A DNA stretch of 64,000 nucleotides from UBA1563 sp041671545 (GCA_041671545.1 JBAZBI010000010.1:87063-151062), one strand, 5' to 3'. Numbered from the stretch's first letter, positions 36,742 through 45,863 are shown. Numbers and translations are program-made. Notes: a model not told the origin generated them from the letters alone.

Positions 36742-38022
36742 ATGAACCTGCTGGCGATATCAATAAATCATCATACCGCTCCGGTATCGCTGCGCGAAGA
36801 AGTACATCTCAGCACTAAAGATATAAAAATTTATCTCGATGAACTGAAAGAAAAATATTTTTCCGAAGGGTTTATCATTTCAACTTGCAACCGGACGGAA
36901 TTGTACGGCATTCCCAAAGACGCCGGAACAAGCTATATGGAATTAGAAAATTTTCTTGTTGAGAAAAAATCAACTACAAATTTAACGGACGAACATTTTC
37001 AAAAATTCTTTTCATGCAGCGCGCTCAATCATCTTTTTAAAGTGATAGCGGGAATTGATTCTCTGCTCATCGGGGATAATCAAATTCTTGGACAAGTAAA
37101 AGAATCATTTCAACTTGCACAGGAAAAACAGTTCGCCGGTTTTTTAGTGAACAGAGTTTTCGATTCGGCAATACGAGTCGGCAAGCGGGCAAAAACAGAA
37201 ACAACGATCAGCGACGGCGCCATAACCGTTAGTTACGCCGCAGTGCAGTTGATCGAAAAAATCTTTTCAAATCTTTCTAAAAAATCTGCACTTGTTATCG
37301 GTATGGGCGAAACCGGAAAAATTGCCGCGCAGCATTTACACGATAAACACATCGGCAAACTTTCAATTACCAACCGAACGATCGAAAAGGCAGAACAGAT
37401 TGCAACAGAGATTGATGCGCAGATTCTTCCGTTCGAAAGATTCAAAGATCATTTAGCTGATTTCGATATTATCATCAGCGCTACTTCATCGCCTAACTTA
37501 ATTCTTACAAAAGAAGAAATTAAAACATTGATGAAAAAGCGGGGCAATGTGGCTACCGTGCTGATGGATATTGCTCTTCCGCGCGATATTGATCCTGAAG
37601 CAAGAAATATTGATAACGTTTTTTACAATGATATTGATTCGCTTAACATTATTGTTGAACACAACATGAAAAAGCGGAAAGATGAAATTCCGAAAGTGCA
37701 AAACATAATCATGGAGGAGTTGATAAGCTTTTTCGGATGGTATAATTCTCTTGAAGTTGCACCAACGATTAAATCACTCCGCGATTATTATGAAGAGATT
37801 CGTCTTGCCGAAGTTGAAGGATACAAAAATAGATTTACAAAAGAAGATCAAGAAAAATTAGAATTGGTCACCAAACGGATCATCAACAAACTGTTGCATC
37901 ATCCTACAACCGAACTACGCAAAGTTGCCGAGCAGGGAATAAACACAACGGAATCTGCCACAAAAATTGCGCTTGTTCGCGATCTGTTTGGAATTGAAAA
38001 CAAAAGTAATTCTGAAGTATAA
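36742..38022 (+). CDS. hemA: Glutamyl-tRNA reductase
   Basis: A 426-residue protein: catalytic Cys in ISTCNRTELYGI (near residue 50), GIDSLLIGDNQILGQVKESF, the NADPH fold (ALVIGMGETGKIAAQHL) and a C-terminal dimerisation helix region. It makes glutamate-1-semialdehyde from charged tRNA-Glu, the first step of C5-pathway tetrapyrrole synthesis. Eight bases after its stop an ATG begins a broken copy of the hemC start, showing that hemC once followed directly. Confidence 0.96.
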   Translation: MNLLAISINHHTAPVSLREEVHLSTKDIKIYLDELKEKYFSEGFIISTCNRTELYGIPKDAGTSYMELENFLVEKKSTTNLTDEHFQKFFSCSALNHLFKVIAGIDSLLIGDNQILGQVKESFQLAQEKQFAGFLVNRVFDSAIRVGKRAKTETTISDGAITVSYAAVQLIEKIFSNLSKKSALVIGMGETGKIAAQHLHDKHIGKLSITNRTIEKAEQIATEIDAQILPFERFKDHLADFDIIISATSSPNLILTKEEIKTLMKKRGNVATVLMDIALPRDIDPEARNIDNVFYNDIDSLNIIVEHNMKKRKDEIPKVQNIIMEELISFFGWYNSLEVAPTIKSLRDYYEEIRLAEVEGYKNRFTKEDQEKLELVTKRIINKLLHHPTTELRKVAEQGINTTESATKIALVRDLFGIENKSNSEV

Positions 38023-38029
38023 AGATAAA

Positions 38030-38067
38030 ATGAAACAAAAATTTATAATCGTTCACCAGGAAAACTT
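38030..38067 (+). pseudogene. Degenerate remnant of the original hemC start (copy A)
   Basis: ATG followed by codons for KQKFII, then a one-base loss relative to hemC shifts the frame and a stop follows after 14 codons. The bases resemble the first ~37 of hemC (40515-40552), including a GTTCAC-x-x-GGAA core. Its position 7 nt after the hemA stop is what a native hemC start would have. Inferred to be the stump left when a gene was inserted here. Confidence 0.7.
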
Positions 38068-38122
38068 CATTTGAGCAGAATTAAAAAAATAACACAAGCA
38101 CATTTCACAAGAAAAGAGATTG

Positions 38123-39016
38123 ATGGAAAATAATTTTTGCCCTATCTGCGGGAAAGAGTCTTTTATTCTTGTTGGTAAACCGAGAACAAACACGCTTACA
38201 TGCAAACTTGTTAAAAAGGATTATTCAATCGTGAAATGCATTGCTTGCACAACCTATTTTGTCAATCCGCAGATTGCATTCACTTCTGAAGAATGGAAAA
38301 CTCTTTATGAAAATGATTATTTTGGTGGTCAGACCGAATGGTTGATGAAGAAACGTGAAGAAGAATTAAATGAGAGATTCTCCCGGTTAATGCGATATGC
38401 TAAGAATAACATTAAAACTTTTTTAGATGTAGGTTGTGGCGAAGGAAAAACTTTGGAAAAAGCTAATTCTCTGGGTTGGGAAGCGTGGGGAGTTGATGTT
38501 ACGGATAGTCGTGAGAAAGAAGCAAAGCATGAAAACATCCGGTTTATAACCAGTACTTTGTTAAGTGCAAACTTGCCCAGTGATTATTTCGACTGCATTT
38601 ATTGCGATTCTGTTTTAGAACACGTTCTTAATCCGACTGAGTATCTTACGGATATCCACCGAATTTTGAAAAAGGGAGGCGTTGTTTATATTGGAGTTCC
38701 TAACGAAGAGAGTTTCTTTAATGATATTAAAAAACTGATCTTTTTTTTCTTGCAAAAAAAGCAGGTTGCCGCCCAATTGAAACCGTTTGATACTCCATAT
38801 CATATTGTTGGATTTACAAAAAAATCATTAACCATGACCATTAAACAAAATAAATTTGAATTGTTGGAATATAAAAATTTTGGGAGAAAATTTGAATTTC
38901 TTGGCTTTAAACCTAATTCGAGAGGTTTTTGGGTCAGTCTGGTATTATTACCGGTTGAGTTTATTGGTAAATTTTTAGGTCGCGATGTTTATTTCGATGT
39001 CATATTGACTAAGTAA
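38123..39016 (+). CDS. Class I SAM-dependent methyltransferase with N-terminal zinc ribbon
   Basis: A 297-residue protein. The N-terminus has two CxxC pairs (NFCPICGK and VKCIACTTYF) of a zinc ribbon as in sugar and quinone-like methyltransferases of the UbiG-related group; the SAM site is FLDVGCGEGKTLEKA (near residue 95) with acidic GVDV at strand 2 and YCDSVLEHV. It starts at ATG 38123 (a TTG one codon earlier is possible). It interrupts the haem genes and is flanked by partial hemC copies. Such enzymes often modify surface sugars; the substrate is unknown. Confidence 0.85.
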   Translation: MENNFCPICGKESFILVGKPRTNTLTCKLVKKDYSIVKCIACTTYFVNPQIAFTSEEWKTLYENDYFGGQTEWLMKKREEELNERFSRLMRYAKNNIKTFLDVGCGEGKTLEKANSLGWEAWGVDVTDSREKEAKHENIRFITSTLLSANLPSDYFDCIYCDSVLEHVLNPTEYLTDIHRILKKGGVVYIGVPNEESFFNDIKKLIFFFLQKKQVAAQLKPFDTPYHIVGFTKKSLTMTIKQNKFELLEYKNFGRKFEFLGFKPNSRGFWVSLVLLPVEFIGKFLGRDVYFDVILTK

Positions 39017-39098
39017 AACCAGTGAAAATAAAACGTACTAAGTAACAGCGACAAGCACATAATAAATGACTAAACTTTTATTGACATGAACAACAACA

Positions 39099-39149
39099 TT
39101 GAAACAAAAACTTATTATCGGTTCACGCGGAAGCGAAATAATTAAGAAT
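39099..39149 (+). pseudogene. Truncated second copy of the hemC start (copy B)
   Basis: Starting with TTG, 38 bases (39099-39136) match the true hemC start at 40515-40552 with two mismatches, both silent third-position changes (ATT ATC instead of ATC ATT). The encoded start KQKLIIGSRGSE is identical to hemC, then diverges and meets a TAG after 17 codons. It marks the junction between the inserted methyltransferase and the next inserted gene. Confidence 0.85.
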
Positions 39150-39154
39150 TAGGA

Positions 39155-40480
39155 ATGAGAGAGAATCAGAATATAGAGTTTAAACTCAACTGGCGGGATG
39201 AATATCTTAAATGGATATGTGGTTTTGCCAATGCAGCCGGGGGAAAATTATATGTTGGTAAAGACGACAACGGTAATACCATCGGCATACACGGATATAA
39301 AAAGTTAATGGATGATCTACCGAATATAATTCGCAATTATCTTGGAATAACTTCTGATGTAAACTTAATAAAAGAAAATGAAGAGTACTTTATTGAAATA
39401 GATGTAAAACCGCAAACCGTTGCTATTTCATTGCGGGGAAGATATTATAAGCATATCGGAAGTGTAAATACGGAATTAACCGGGAACAGCCTGAATGAAT
39501 TTTTACTACAAAAATCCGGAAGAACCTGGGATGATGTAATTGAAGAACGCGCAACTCTTAATGATATTGATAAAAAAAGTTTAAACCGGTTTATAAAGAT
39601 CGGAGAGACAACGAACCGATTACCGGATGTGGCAGGACTTAAAACTTCTGAAATATTGGAAAAATTGAGATTGATTGAAAAGGGTAATTTAAAGAGAGCT
39701 GCTCTAATTTTATTCGGGAAAGATCCGGGAAAGTTTTATCCCAATCTAACGGTAAAAATAGGACGCTTTGGCAAGAGTGATGACGATTTATTATATGAGG
39801 CAGTCGAAGAAGGAAATTTATTTATCTTACTTCAAAATGTCTTAACCCAATTAAACAGGAAATTTTTTAAGAGCGCTATAGAGTTTGAAGGTTTGCAAAG
39901 AATAGAAAAAGGGGAATACCCGGTTGCGGCAATCCGGGAAATGCTGCTTAATGCACTTGTCCATAAAAGCTATCTCGGAGCAGCTATTCAAATAAGAATA
40001 TATGATAATAAATTTAGCATATGGAATGGAGGAACGCTGCCGCCGGGACTTACGATGGAAGCCTTAAAAAAACAGCATCCATCGATTCCCAGAAATCCCA
40101 TAATTGCAGACGTCTGTTACAAAGGTGGTTTTATTGATACTTGGGGACGGGGCACACTTAAAATTATAAATGCATGCAAAGAAGCAGAGTTACCGGAACC
40201 TGTGATAAAAGAAATTTTCGGAGGCTTTCTCGTAGAAATCTTTTCACCGAAAGTTATTGGTTCGGGAATTGGTTCGGGAATAGGTTCGGGAATAGGTTCG
40301 GAGAAAAGTTCGGAGAAGATAGTTAAGTTGATTGGTGAAAATCCCAAAATAACAATTCCAGAGCTCTCAAAAACATTGGGGATATCAACCAGGGCAGTTG
40401 AAAAACAGATAGCAAATTTGAGACAAGCAAAAATAATTGATCGTGTAGGGTCAACAAGAGGATATTGGAAAATAATTTAA
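39155..40480 (+). CDS. AlbA_2-domain protein with GHKL ATPase-like domain and winged helix
   Basis: A 441-residue protein: an N-terminal Schlafen-type AlbA_2 domain (ENQNIEFKLNWRDEYLKWIC, FANAAGGKLYVGKDDNG), a RecG-related HATPase_c_4-like region (YPVAAIREMLLNALVHKSY, NGGTLPPGLT, GGFIDTWGRGTLKI), a Gly-Ser-Gly-Ile repeat linker (near 368-382) and a C-terminal winged helix (ITIPELSKTLGISTRAVEKQI). These proteins are taken as DNA-binding or defence-linked regulators and are common on mobile DNA. It has no link to haem synthesis and lies within the hemC start duplications, which supports acquisition by insertion. Confidence 0.85.
   Translation: MRENQNIEFKLNWRDEYLKWICGFANAAGGKLYVGKDDNGNTIGIHGYKKLMDDLPNIIRNYLGITSDVNLIKENEEYFIEIDVKPQTVAISLRGRYYKHIGSVNTELTGNSLNEFLLQKSGRTWDDVIEERATLNDIDKKSLNRFIKIGETTNRLPDVAGLKTSEILEKLRLIEKGNLKRAALILFGKDPGKFYPNLTVKIGRFGKSDDDLLYEAVEEGNLFILLQNVLTQLNRKFFKSAIEFEGLQRIEKGEYPVAAIREMLLNALVHKSYLGAAIQIRIYDNKFSIWNGGTLPPGLTMEALKKQHPSIPRNPIIADVCYKGGFIDTWGRGTLKIINACKEAELPEPVIKEIFGGFLVEIFSPKVIGSGIGSGIGSGIGSEKSSEKIVKLIGENPKITIPELSKTLGISTRAVEKQIANLRQAKIIDRVGSTRGYWKII
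40259..40300. repeat. 12-bp coding microsatellite (Gly-Ser-Gly-Ile)
   Basis: About 3.5 copies of the 12-bp unit GGTTCGGGAATA, in frame within the AlbA_2 gene. Copies are identical except for one T. Changes in unit number would keep the frame and only alter linker length between the ATPase-like domain and the winged helix. Confidence 0.9.
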
Positions 40481-40514
40481 TAGATTTCTTTTTTAACGAA
40501 TTGGAAAATATAAT

Positions 40515-41456
40515 TTGAAACAAAAACTTATCATTGGTTCACGCGGAAGCGAGCTCGCGCTTTGGCAAGCGAAATTTATAAAACGCGAATTGGAAAAAGC
40601 GCACAAACATATTTCAGTCGAAATAAACCTCATCAAAACAAAGGGCGATAAAATTCTTGACGTCGCTCTTTCAAAGATCGGCGACAAAGGATTATTCACC
40701 AAAGAACTTGAAGTTGCGCTGCTAAATCGCGAAGTTGACATAGCGGTTCATAGTTTAAAAGATTTACAGACGGAAATTCCTGCCGGACTGAAACTTGCCG
40801 CGGTTACCAAGCGGCATGATGTTGAAGACGTTCTGATCGCAAGAAAAAAAGGAACAACCATTTGGAACTTGAAAGAAGGAGCGGTTGTTGCAACAGGTTC
40901 ACTGAGAAGAAGATCGCAATTGCTGCATCTTCGTCCCGATATAAATGTTGTTGAGCTTCGCGGAAATGTTCCAACGCGCATTCAGAAATTCCTCGAATCG
41001 AAATGGGATGCAATTATTCTTGCCCGCGCCGGAGTTGAACGGCTCGGATTGAAGAAACACATTTCATCATACATTAATAAAGAAGAGATGCTACCCGCAG
41101 TCGGGCAAGGTGCGCTGGGAATTGAAATTCACAAAGACAATATTTTTGCTGAAAAAGTTTTACAAGCGCTTCATCACGAAGCATCTTATCAAGCCGTGTT
41201 GGCGGAACGCGCTTTATTGAAAGAATTGGAAGGAGGCTGCCAGGTTCCTATTGGAGCTTTTGCAGAAGTAAAATCAAACGGACTTTATCTCGACGCCATC
41301 GTTGGTTCCATAGACGGTTCGCTCACTTTCAGAAAAAAAGCTAAAGGAACAAAACGAGAGCCGGAAAAACTTGGGAAATCGCTTGCAAAAGATTTATTAA
41401 AAGCAGGCGCAAAAAAAATACTGGAGGAAGTATATCAATCAGTAAGGCTTAAATAA
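40515..41456 (+). CDS. hemC: Porphobilinogen deaminase (hydroxymethylbilane synthase)
   Basis: A 313-residue protein with all family marks: IIGSRGSELALWQA, the loop VAVHSLKDLQTEIPAGL in the form IAVHSLKDLQTE, ATGSLRRRSQL, VVELRGNVPTR, AVGQGALGIE, and the cofactor-binding Cys in EGGCQVP. It joins four porphobilinogens into hydroxymethylbilane. It starts with TTG at 40515 rather than ATG, in line with the native ATG having been left behind next to hemA by insertions. hemD follows after 2 bp. Confidence 0.96.
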   Translation: MKQKLIIGSRGSELALWQAKFIKRELEKAHKHISVEINLIKTKGDKILDVALSKIGDKGLFTKELEVALLNREVDIAVHSLKDLQTEIPAGLKLAAVTKRHDVEDVLIARKKGTTIWNLKEGAVVATGSLRRRSQLLHLRPDINVVELRGNVPTRIQKFLESKWDAIILARAGVERLGLKKHISSYINKEEMLPAVGQGALGIEIHKDNIFAEKVLQALHHEASYQAVLAERALLKELEGGCQVPIGAFAEVKSNGLYLDAIVGSIDGSLTFRKKAKGTKREPEKLGKSLAKDLLKAGAKKILEEVYQSVRLK

Positions 41457-41458
41457 AA

Positions 41459-43213
41459 ATGGAAACACTAAAAAATAAAACCATCGTTCTTACAACAGCG
41501 GAAGAACAATCTAAAGAAACAATTAATTTTTTCAAAAATATCGGTGCGAATCTTTTAACATTTCCTTCGCTGCAAGTTGTGTTGGTTGATGCTTCAACTC
41601 AACTACAAACTATTCTGGAAGAAAGTAAAATCGATTATTTGGTTTTTCAATCAGCCAACGCGATAAAATATTTCGCACAGTTGGTGAAAGAAAAAAATCT
41701 AGACATCAATTATGAAACGATGAAGGTTGCATGCTACGGTAAAAAAACTGCGGCACTCTGTTCACAGAATCAAATCAAGGTTGACTTAGTCCCCGATGAT
41801 TTTAGCGCCAAAGGATTATTAAAATTATTCTCGCAAGAGTCGCTTGAAAACAAAACCATTCTTCTTCCCGGTTCGCCGTCGGTAAGAGATGAGTTTTATG
41901 AAGATTTGAAAAGGCTCGGAGCAAAGATAAAACCGCTTACCGTTTATGATATTCAAAAACCGGAAAAAGAAACCATAACCGGAGAAATTGAAAAGATAAA
42001 AACCGGTAGTGTGGATTGGTATCTTTTTACAAGCCCGGTTACCTTTCAGAATTTTGTTGAATTGTTGGACATTACAAATCCAACGGAGTTTTTTAATAAC
42101 AGTAAAATTGCAGCAATTGGTCCCAACACAAAAGAGGCGCTACAAGAGGCAAAAGTTAGAGTTGATATCATCTCGAAAAAATTTGCTCTGACACACGCAA
42201 TCGCAAATATTGAAAAATTTGCTCTAACACACACAACGGCAAATATTGAGAAATTTACTGTTGCTCCACCACCTCAAAAGAGGCAGTTAAAAAAACCGAA
42301 AAACCACCTTAAAAACAGAACCATCGTGCTAACAAGAGCCGAAGAGCAGTCTCAAGAAACCATTAACTTTTTTAAGAAAAAAGAAGCGAATCTTATCAGC
42401 TTTCCCGCTTTGGAAGTTGTTCCGGTTGATGCTGAGGAGAAACTGAAAACTATTCTTGCCGAAAACAAAATTGATTATTTGGTCTTTCAATCGGCAAATG
42501 CTATAAAATATTTTCTTCAATTGGTAAAAGAAAAAAATTTCCAAATCGACTACACAAACATTAAAGTGGCTTGCGTTGGTAAAAAAACCGCATCAGTCTG
42601 TGCAGAGAATCAGATAAAAGTTGATCTGGTTCCGGAAGATTTCAGCGCGCTTGGTCTTTTGAAATTATTCGCTATCGAACCTCTCGAGAATAAAGTTGTT
42701 CTTCTTCCCCGCTCTGCTATTGGAAGAGATGAGTTTCGCGAAGGTTTGAAACGATTCGGTGCTACTGTTAAAACGGTTTCTGTTTATGATATTCTTATTC
42801 CGAAAAAAGAATCGATTACCGATATAATTGAAAAAATAAGAACCACCAAAATAGATTGGTACCTCTTCACAAGTCCCTCGACTTACCAGAATTTCTTAGC
42901 TTTGATGGAAATAACCAAACCAAGGGAATTTTTTGCGAAAAGTAAAATTGCAGCCATTGGTCCAACAACCAAAGACGCAATAGAAAAAACCAGGGTATGG
43001 GTTGATGTGGTTCCCCCAAAATTTACCGTTACTCATGCCATAGCAAGTATTGATCACTTTTATACTATTCCGCTGCCGAAGAAAAAGTTTAAATCGCAAT
43101 TTCAGCCGAAGCAGCAACAGCATCCGCAAACACAGCAGCATTCTCATTGTCCGACAGATAAAAAAGTTATTCGCTATGTTCTAAAAAAAAGAAAGCCAAG
43201 AAATGAAAATTAA
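41459..43213 (+). CDS. hemD: Tandem uroporphyrinogen-III synthase, two HemD domains in one chain
   Basis: A 584-residue protein made of two full uroporphyrinogen-III synthase domains (about 1-245 and 281-525) that are clearly homologous along their length (IDYLVFQSANAIKYF, KVACxGKKTA, DWYLFTSP, SKIAAIGP occur in both). A normal HemD is about 250 residues. The linker holds a 12-residue direct repeat (ALTHAIANIEKF). The C-terminal ~60 residues are a basic Gln/His-rich tail (QQQHPQTQQHSHC). It closes and flips ring D of the tetrapyrrole. The gene overlaps hemE by 11 bp. Both halves look intact, so either may be active. Confidence 0.9.
   Translation: METLKNKTIVLTTAEEQSKETINFFKNIGANLLTFPSLQVVLVDASTQLQTILEESKIDYLVFQSANAIKYFAQLVKEKNLDINYETMKVACYGKKTAALCSQNQIKVDLVPDDFSAKGLLKLFSQESLENKTILLPGSPSVRDEFYEDLKRLGAKIKPLTVYDIQKPEKETITGEIEKIKTGSVDWYLFTSPVTFQNFVELLDITNPTEFFNNSKIAAIGPNTKEALQEAKVRVDIISKKFALTHAIANIEKFALTHTTANIEKFTVAPPPQKRQLKKPKNHLKNRTIVLTRAEEQSQETINFFKKKEANLISFPALEVVPVDAEEKLKTILAENKIDYLVFQSANAIKYFLQLVKEKNFQIDYTNIKVACVGKKTASVCAENQIKVDLVPEDFSALGLLKLFAIEPLENKVVLLPRSAIGRDEFREGLKRFGATVKTVSVYDILIPKKESITDIIEKIRTTKIDWYLFTSPSTYQNFLALMEITKPREFFAKSKIAAIGPTTKDAIEKTRVWVDVVPPKFTVTHAIASIDHFYTIPLPKKKFKSQFQPKQQQHPQTQQHSHCPTDKKVIRYVLKKRKPRNEN
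42176..42257. repeat. 36-bp tandem duplication in the hemD linker
   Basis: The block starting GAAAAATTTGCTCT is repeated directly after 36 bp with a few base changes, giving the 12-residue repeat in the linker between the two HemD domains. A third partial start (GAGAAATTT) follows. It lies at the junction of the domain duplication. Confidence 0.8.
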
Positions 43214-44255
43214 AAACGATCTCTTCTTACGCGCGTGTAGAAAAGAAAAAGTTGAGCGCACACCGATCTGGATTATGCGTCAAGCCGGAAGATATTTACC
43301 ACAATATCGCGCTGTGCGTGAGAAAGCGGATTTTCTTACGATGTGCAAAACTCCCGAACTTGCTGCCGAGGTATCTATTCAACCGGTTGATATTATTGGC
43401 GTTGATGCGGCAATAATCTTTTCTGACATTCTCGTTATTCCCGAAGCAATGGGAATGCATCTTGAAATGCACGAAGGAAAAGGACCGATCTTTCATCATC
43501 CTATTCGCAACGAGGAAGATGCGAAAATGTTAAAAGAAATTGATCCGGTAAAAGATTTGAAGTATGTGCTCGATGCAGTTTCATTAACAAAGAAAGAATT
43601 AAAAGGAAGAGTGCCGCTCATCGGATTTGCCGGTTCACCCTTTACACTACTAACCTATATGGTTGAAGGACGCGGTTCTAAGAATTTTTCCGAAATAAAA
43701 AAATTGTTGTACGGTAATCCGAAGCTTGCCCATTCACTTTTAAATAAAATTGCTAAGGCTGTTGCAGCTTATCTTTCAGCAAAGATCGAAGCGGGTGCAA
43801 ACGCTGTGCAAATATTTGATACGTGGGGCGGCATTCTTACTCCAAGTGATTTCCAAGAATTTTCACTCAATTATATTTCACAGATCATTTCTGAACTTGA
43901 ACGAAAAGATGAACCGGTGATCGTATTTGCGAAAGGTGTCCATTACAAACTTAAGAAACTTTCTAAGTGCGGTGCGGATGTTATCGGACTTGACTGGACA
44001 ATGGATTTGAAATCTGTAAGAGAAAAAATCGGCAAGCGTGTTGCGTTGCAAGGAAATCTTGATCCGACAGTTCTTTATGCTGATGAAACTAAAATTCGTG
44101 AGGAAGCAAAAAAGGTTTTAGAATCTTATGGAAAAGGAAGTGGACACATTTTTAATCTTGGTCATGGTATTTTACCAGACGTGAATCCGGAAAACGCGAA
44201 AGCGTTGGTGAGAATTGTGAAAGAAGAAAGCAAGATTTTTCACAGCAAGAGCTAA
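43203..44255 (+). CDS. hemE: Uroporphyrinogen decarboxylase
   Basis: A 350-residue protein with the signature PIWIMRQAGRYLPQYR near residue 22, the substrate Asp in IIFSDILVIPEAMG, GFAGSPFTLLTYMVEG and FNLGHGILPDV near the C-terminus. It removes four carboxyl groups from uroporphyrinogen III. The start lies inside the hemD end (11-bp overlap), so it is translated in the same operon. Confidence 0.97.
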   Translation: MKIKNDLFLRACRKEKVERTPIWIMRQAGRYLPQYRAVREKADFLTMCKTPELAAEVSIQPVDIIGVDAAIIFSDILVIPEAMGMHLEMHEGKGPIFHHPIRNEEDAKMLKEIDPVKDLKYVLDAVSLTKKELKGRVPLIGFAGSPFTLLTYMVEGRGSKNFSEIKKLLYGNPKLAHSLLNKIAKAVAAYLSAKIEAGANAVQIFDTWGGILTPSDFQEFSLNYISQIISELERKDEPVIVFAKGVHYKLKKLSKCGADVIGLDWTMDLKSVREKIGKRVALQGNLDPTVLYADETKIREEAKKVLESYGKGSGHIFNLGHGILPDVNPENAKALVRIVKEESKIFHSKS

Positions 44256-44379
44256 AAATATAGATTTGTAAATACAATGGGCCGCTGATTTATTAAGGTT
44301 TAGTTAGGATACTTTAAGATCTTAACAAATCATAATTGATCTTAAAAAATCTGCGTCCCATTTCTTTAATGGAGCGATT

Positions 44380-45756
44380 ATGTTCAACTTTGATCTAACA
44401 AAATTTAAAAAATATGACAAACCCGGTCCCCGGTACACAAGCTACCCGACGGCGCCGCAGTTTAATGAAGCTTTCACTTCGGAAAAGTTTTTAGATGAAA
44501 TTGTAAAGACCAATTACGGCGAAAACCTTCCCGATCTTTCGCTTTATTTTCATCTTCCGTATTGCGATACGCTCTGCTATTTCTGCGGTTGCAACATGAT
44601 CATCACCCGCAACCGCGACCGCATTAAAGATTATGTGAAATATGTAAAAAAGGAAATCGATCTTCTTAGAAGTTTTCTTAACGTGAATCGAAAAGTTACC
44701 CAACTCCATTGGGGCGGCGGAACACCGACACACTTGAATCCAGACGAAATAGATGATCTTGCTTCCTACATTCATCAATCATTTAAATTTTATGATAACT
44801 CCGAGAACGGTTGTGAAATTGATCCGCGCGGATTAACAAAAGAACATCTCGCTGCGTTGCGGAACAATGGTTTCAACCGCATCAGTATGGGCGTGCAGGA
44901 CTTTAACGAAAAAGTACAAATTGCAACCAATCGCGTTCAGCCGGAAGATATTACGCGTCAAGCCGTCACGTGGATTCGTGAACTTGGTTATCAAAGCATT
45001 AATCTTGATTTGATTTACGGATTACCATTCCAAACATTAAAAACGTTTGAGGAAACCGTTGAAAAGATAATTGATATTTCTCCCAACAGAATTGCCGTCT
45101 TTAACTATGCTCATGTTCCGTGGATGAAAAAACACATGGCGTTAATTCACCCGGAAGATTTACCACCGGCGGAAGAAAAATTAGAAATCCTAAAAATGAC
45201 AATCGAAAAACTTACCGGCGCCGGATATGTTTTTTTAGGAATGGATCACTTTGCTAAACCTGATGATGAACTTGCCGTTGCTATGAGAGAGAAAAAACTT
45301 CACCGGAATTTTCAAGGATACAGCACCCGCTCCGGAACAGATCTGTATTCATTCGGCATAACGGGAATAAGTCAACTTCAACGCGTTTATGCACAGAACT
45401 TGAAAACTGAAAAAGAATATTTTGCAGCGCTTGATAATGAGTCTTTGCCCGTTGCAAAAGGCTATTATTTAAGCGATGACGACCTTCTTCGCCGTTACGT
45501 AATTATGAAATTGATGTGCGATTTTGAACTTGATATGAAATCTGTTGAAGAGAAATTTAAATTAGATTTTAAAACGTACTTCGCTTGGGGATTATCTAAT
45601 CTACAAGAAATGATAACCGATGAACTGCTTTCAATTGAAAACGATAAAATTACTGTAAGTGAAATGGGCAGACTGCTCATCCGCAACATCGCTATGAACT
45701 TCGATGGTTATCTTGAGAGGAAAGAGGACAAAGCGAAATATTCAAGGACGGTTTAA
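44380..45756 (+). CDS. hemN: Oxygen-independent coproporphyrinogen III oxidase
   Basis: A 458-residue radical SAM enzyme. The cluster Cys residues are C62, C66, C69 in CDTLCYFCGC with the HemN-specific extra C71; HWGGGTPTHL and DLIYGLPFQT follow, and the C-terminal HemN domain is present. It forms protoporphyrinogen IX without oxygen. The 125-bp gap after hemE contains no recognised terminator, so read-through is possible. Confidence 0.95.
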   Translation: MFNFDLTKFKKYDKPGPRYTSYPTAPQFNEAFTSEKFLDEIVKTNYGENLPDLSLYFHLPYCDTLCYFCGCNMIITRNRDRIKDYVKYVKKEIDLLRSFLNVNRKVTQLHWGGGTPTHLNPDEIDDLASYIHQSFKFYDNSENGCEIDPRGLTKEHLAALRNNGFNRISMGVQDFNEKVQIATNRVQPEDITRQAVTWIRELGYQSINLDLIYGLPFQTLKTFEETVEKIIDISPNRIAVFNYAHVPWMKKHMALIHPEDLPPAEEKLEILKMTIEKLTGAGYVFLGMDHFAKPDDELAVAMREKKLHRNFQGYSTRSGTDLYSFGITGISQLQRVYAQNLKTEKEYFAALDNESLPVAKGYYLSDDDLLRRYVIMKLMCDFELDMKSVEEKFKLDFKTYFAWGLSNLQEMITDELLSIENDKITVSEMGRLLIRNIAMNFDGYLERKEDKAKYSRTV

Positions 45757-45786
45757 AAATTATTTTGGGACAAAATAACTTGAAAG

Positions 45787-45863
45787 CATGAATGAATGAA
45801 ATTGAATGGATGAATGATTTAAGTGATTTTCATTCATCCGTGCAAACATTCAATCATCATTAA
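45787..45863. repeat. Intergenic imperfect palindrome, family copy 1
   Basis: An AT-rich imperfect inverted repeat with GAATGAATG/ATGGATGAATG on the left and CATTCATCC/CATTCAATCATC on the right. It lies between two converging genes (hemN and an M14 peptidase) and could serve as a two-way terminator. Related copies are at 59616 and 62651. Confidence 0.6.

Noticed and set aside
38030..38074. A short real peptide gene after hemA
   Set aside because: The 14-codon frame matches the hemC start and then frameshifts, which fits a remnant better than a peptide gene.
41459..43213. Reading the long hemD as two separate genes
   Set aside because: The frame is continuous with no stop or internal start signal between the domains.
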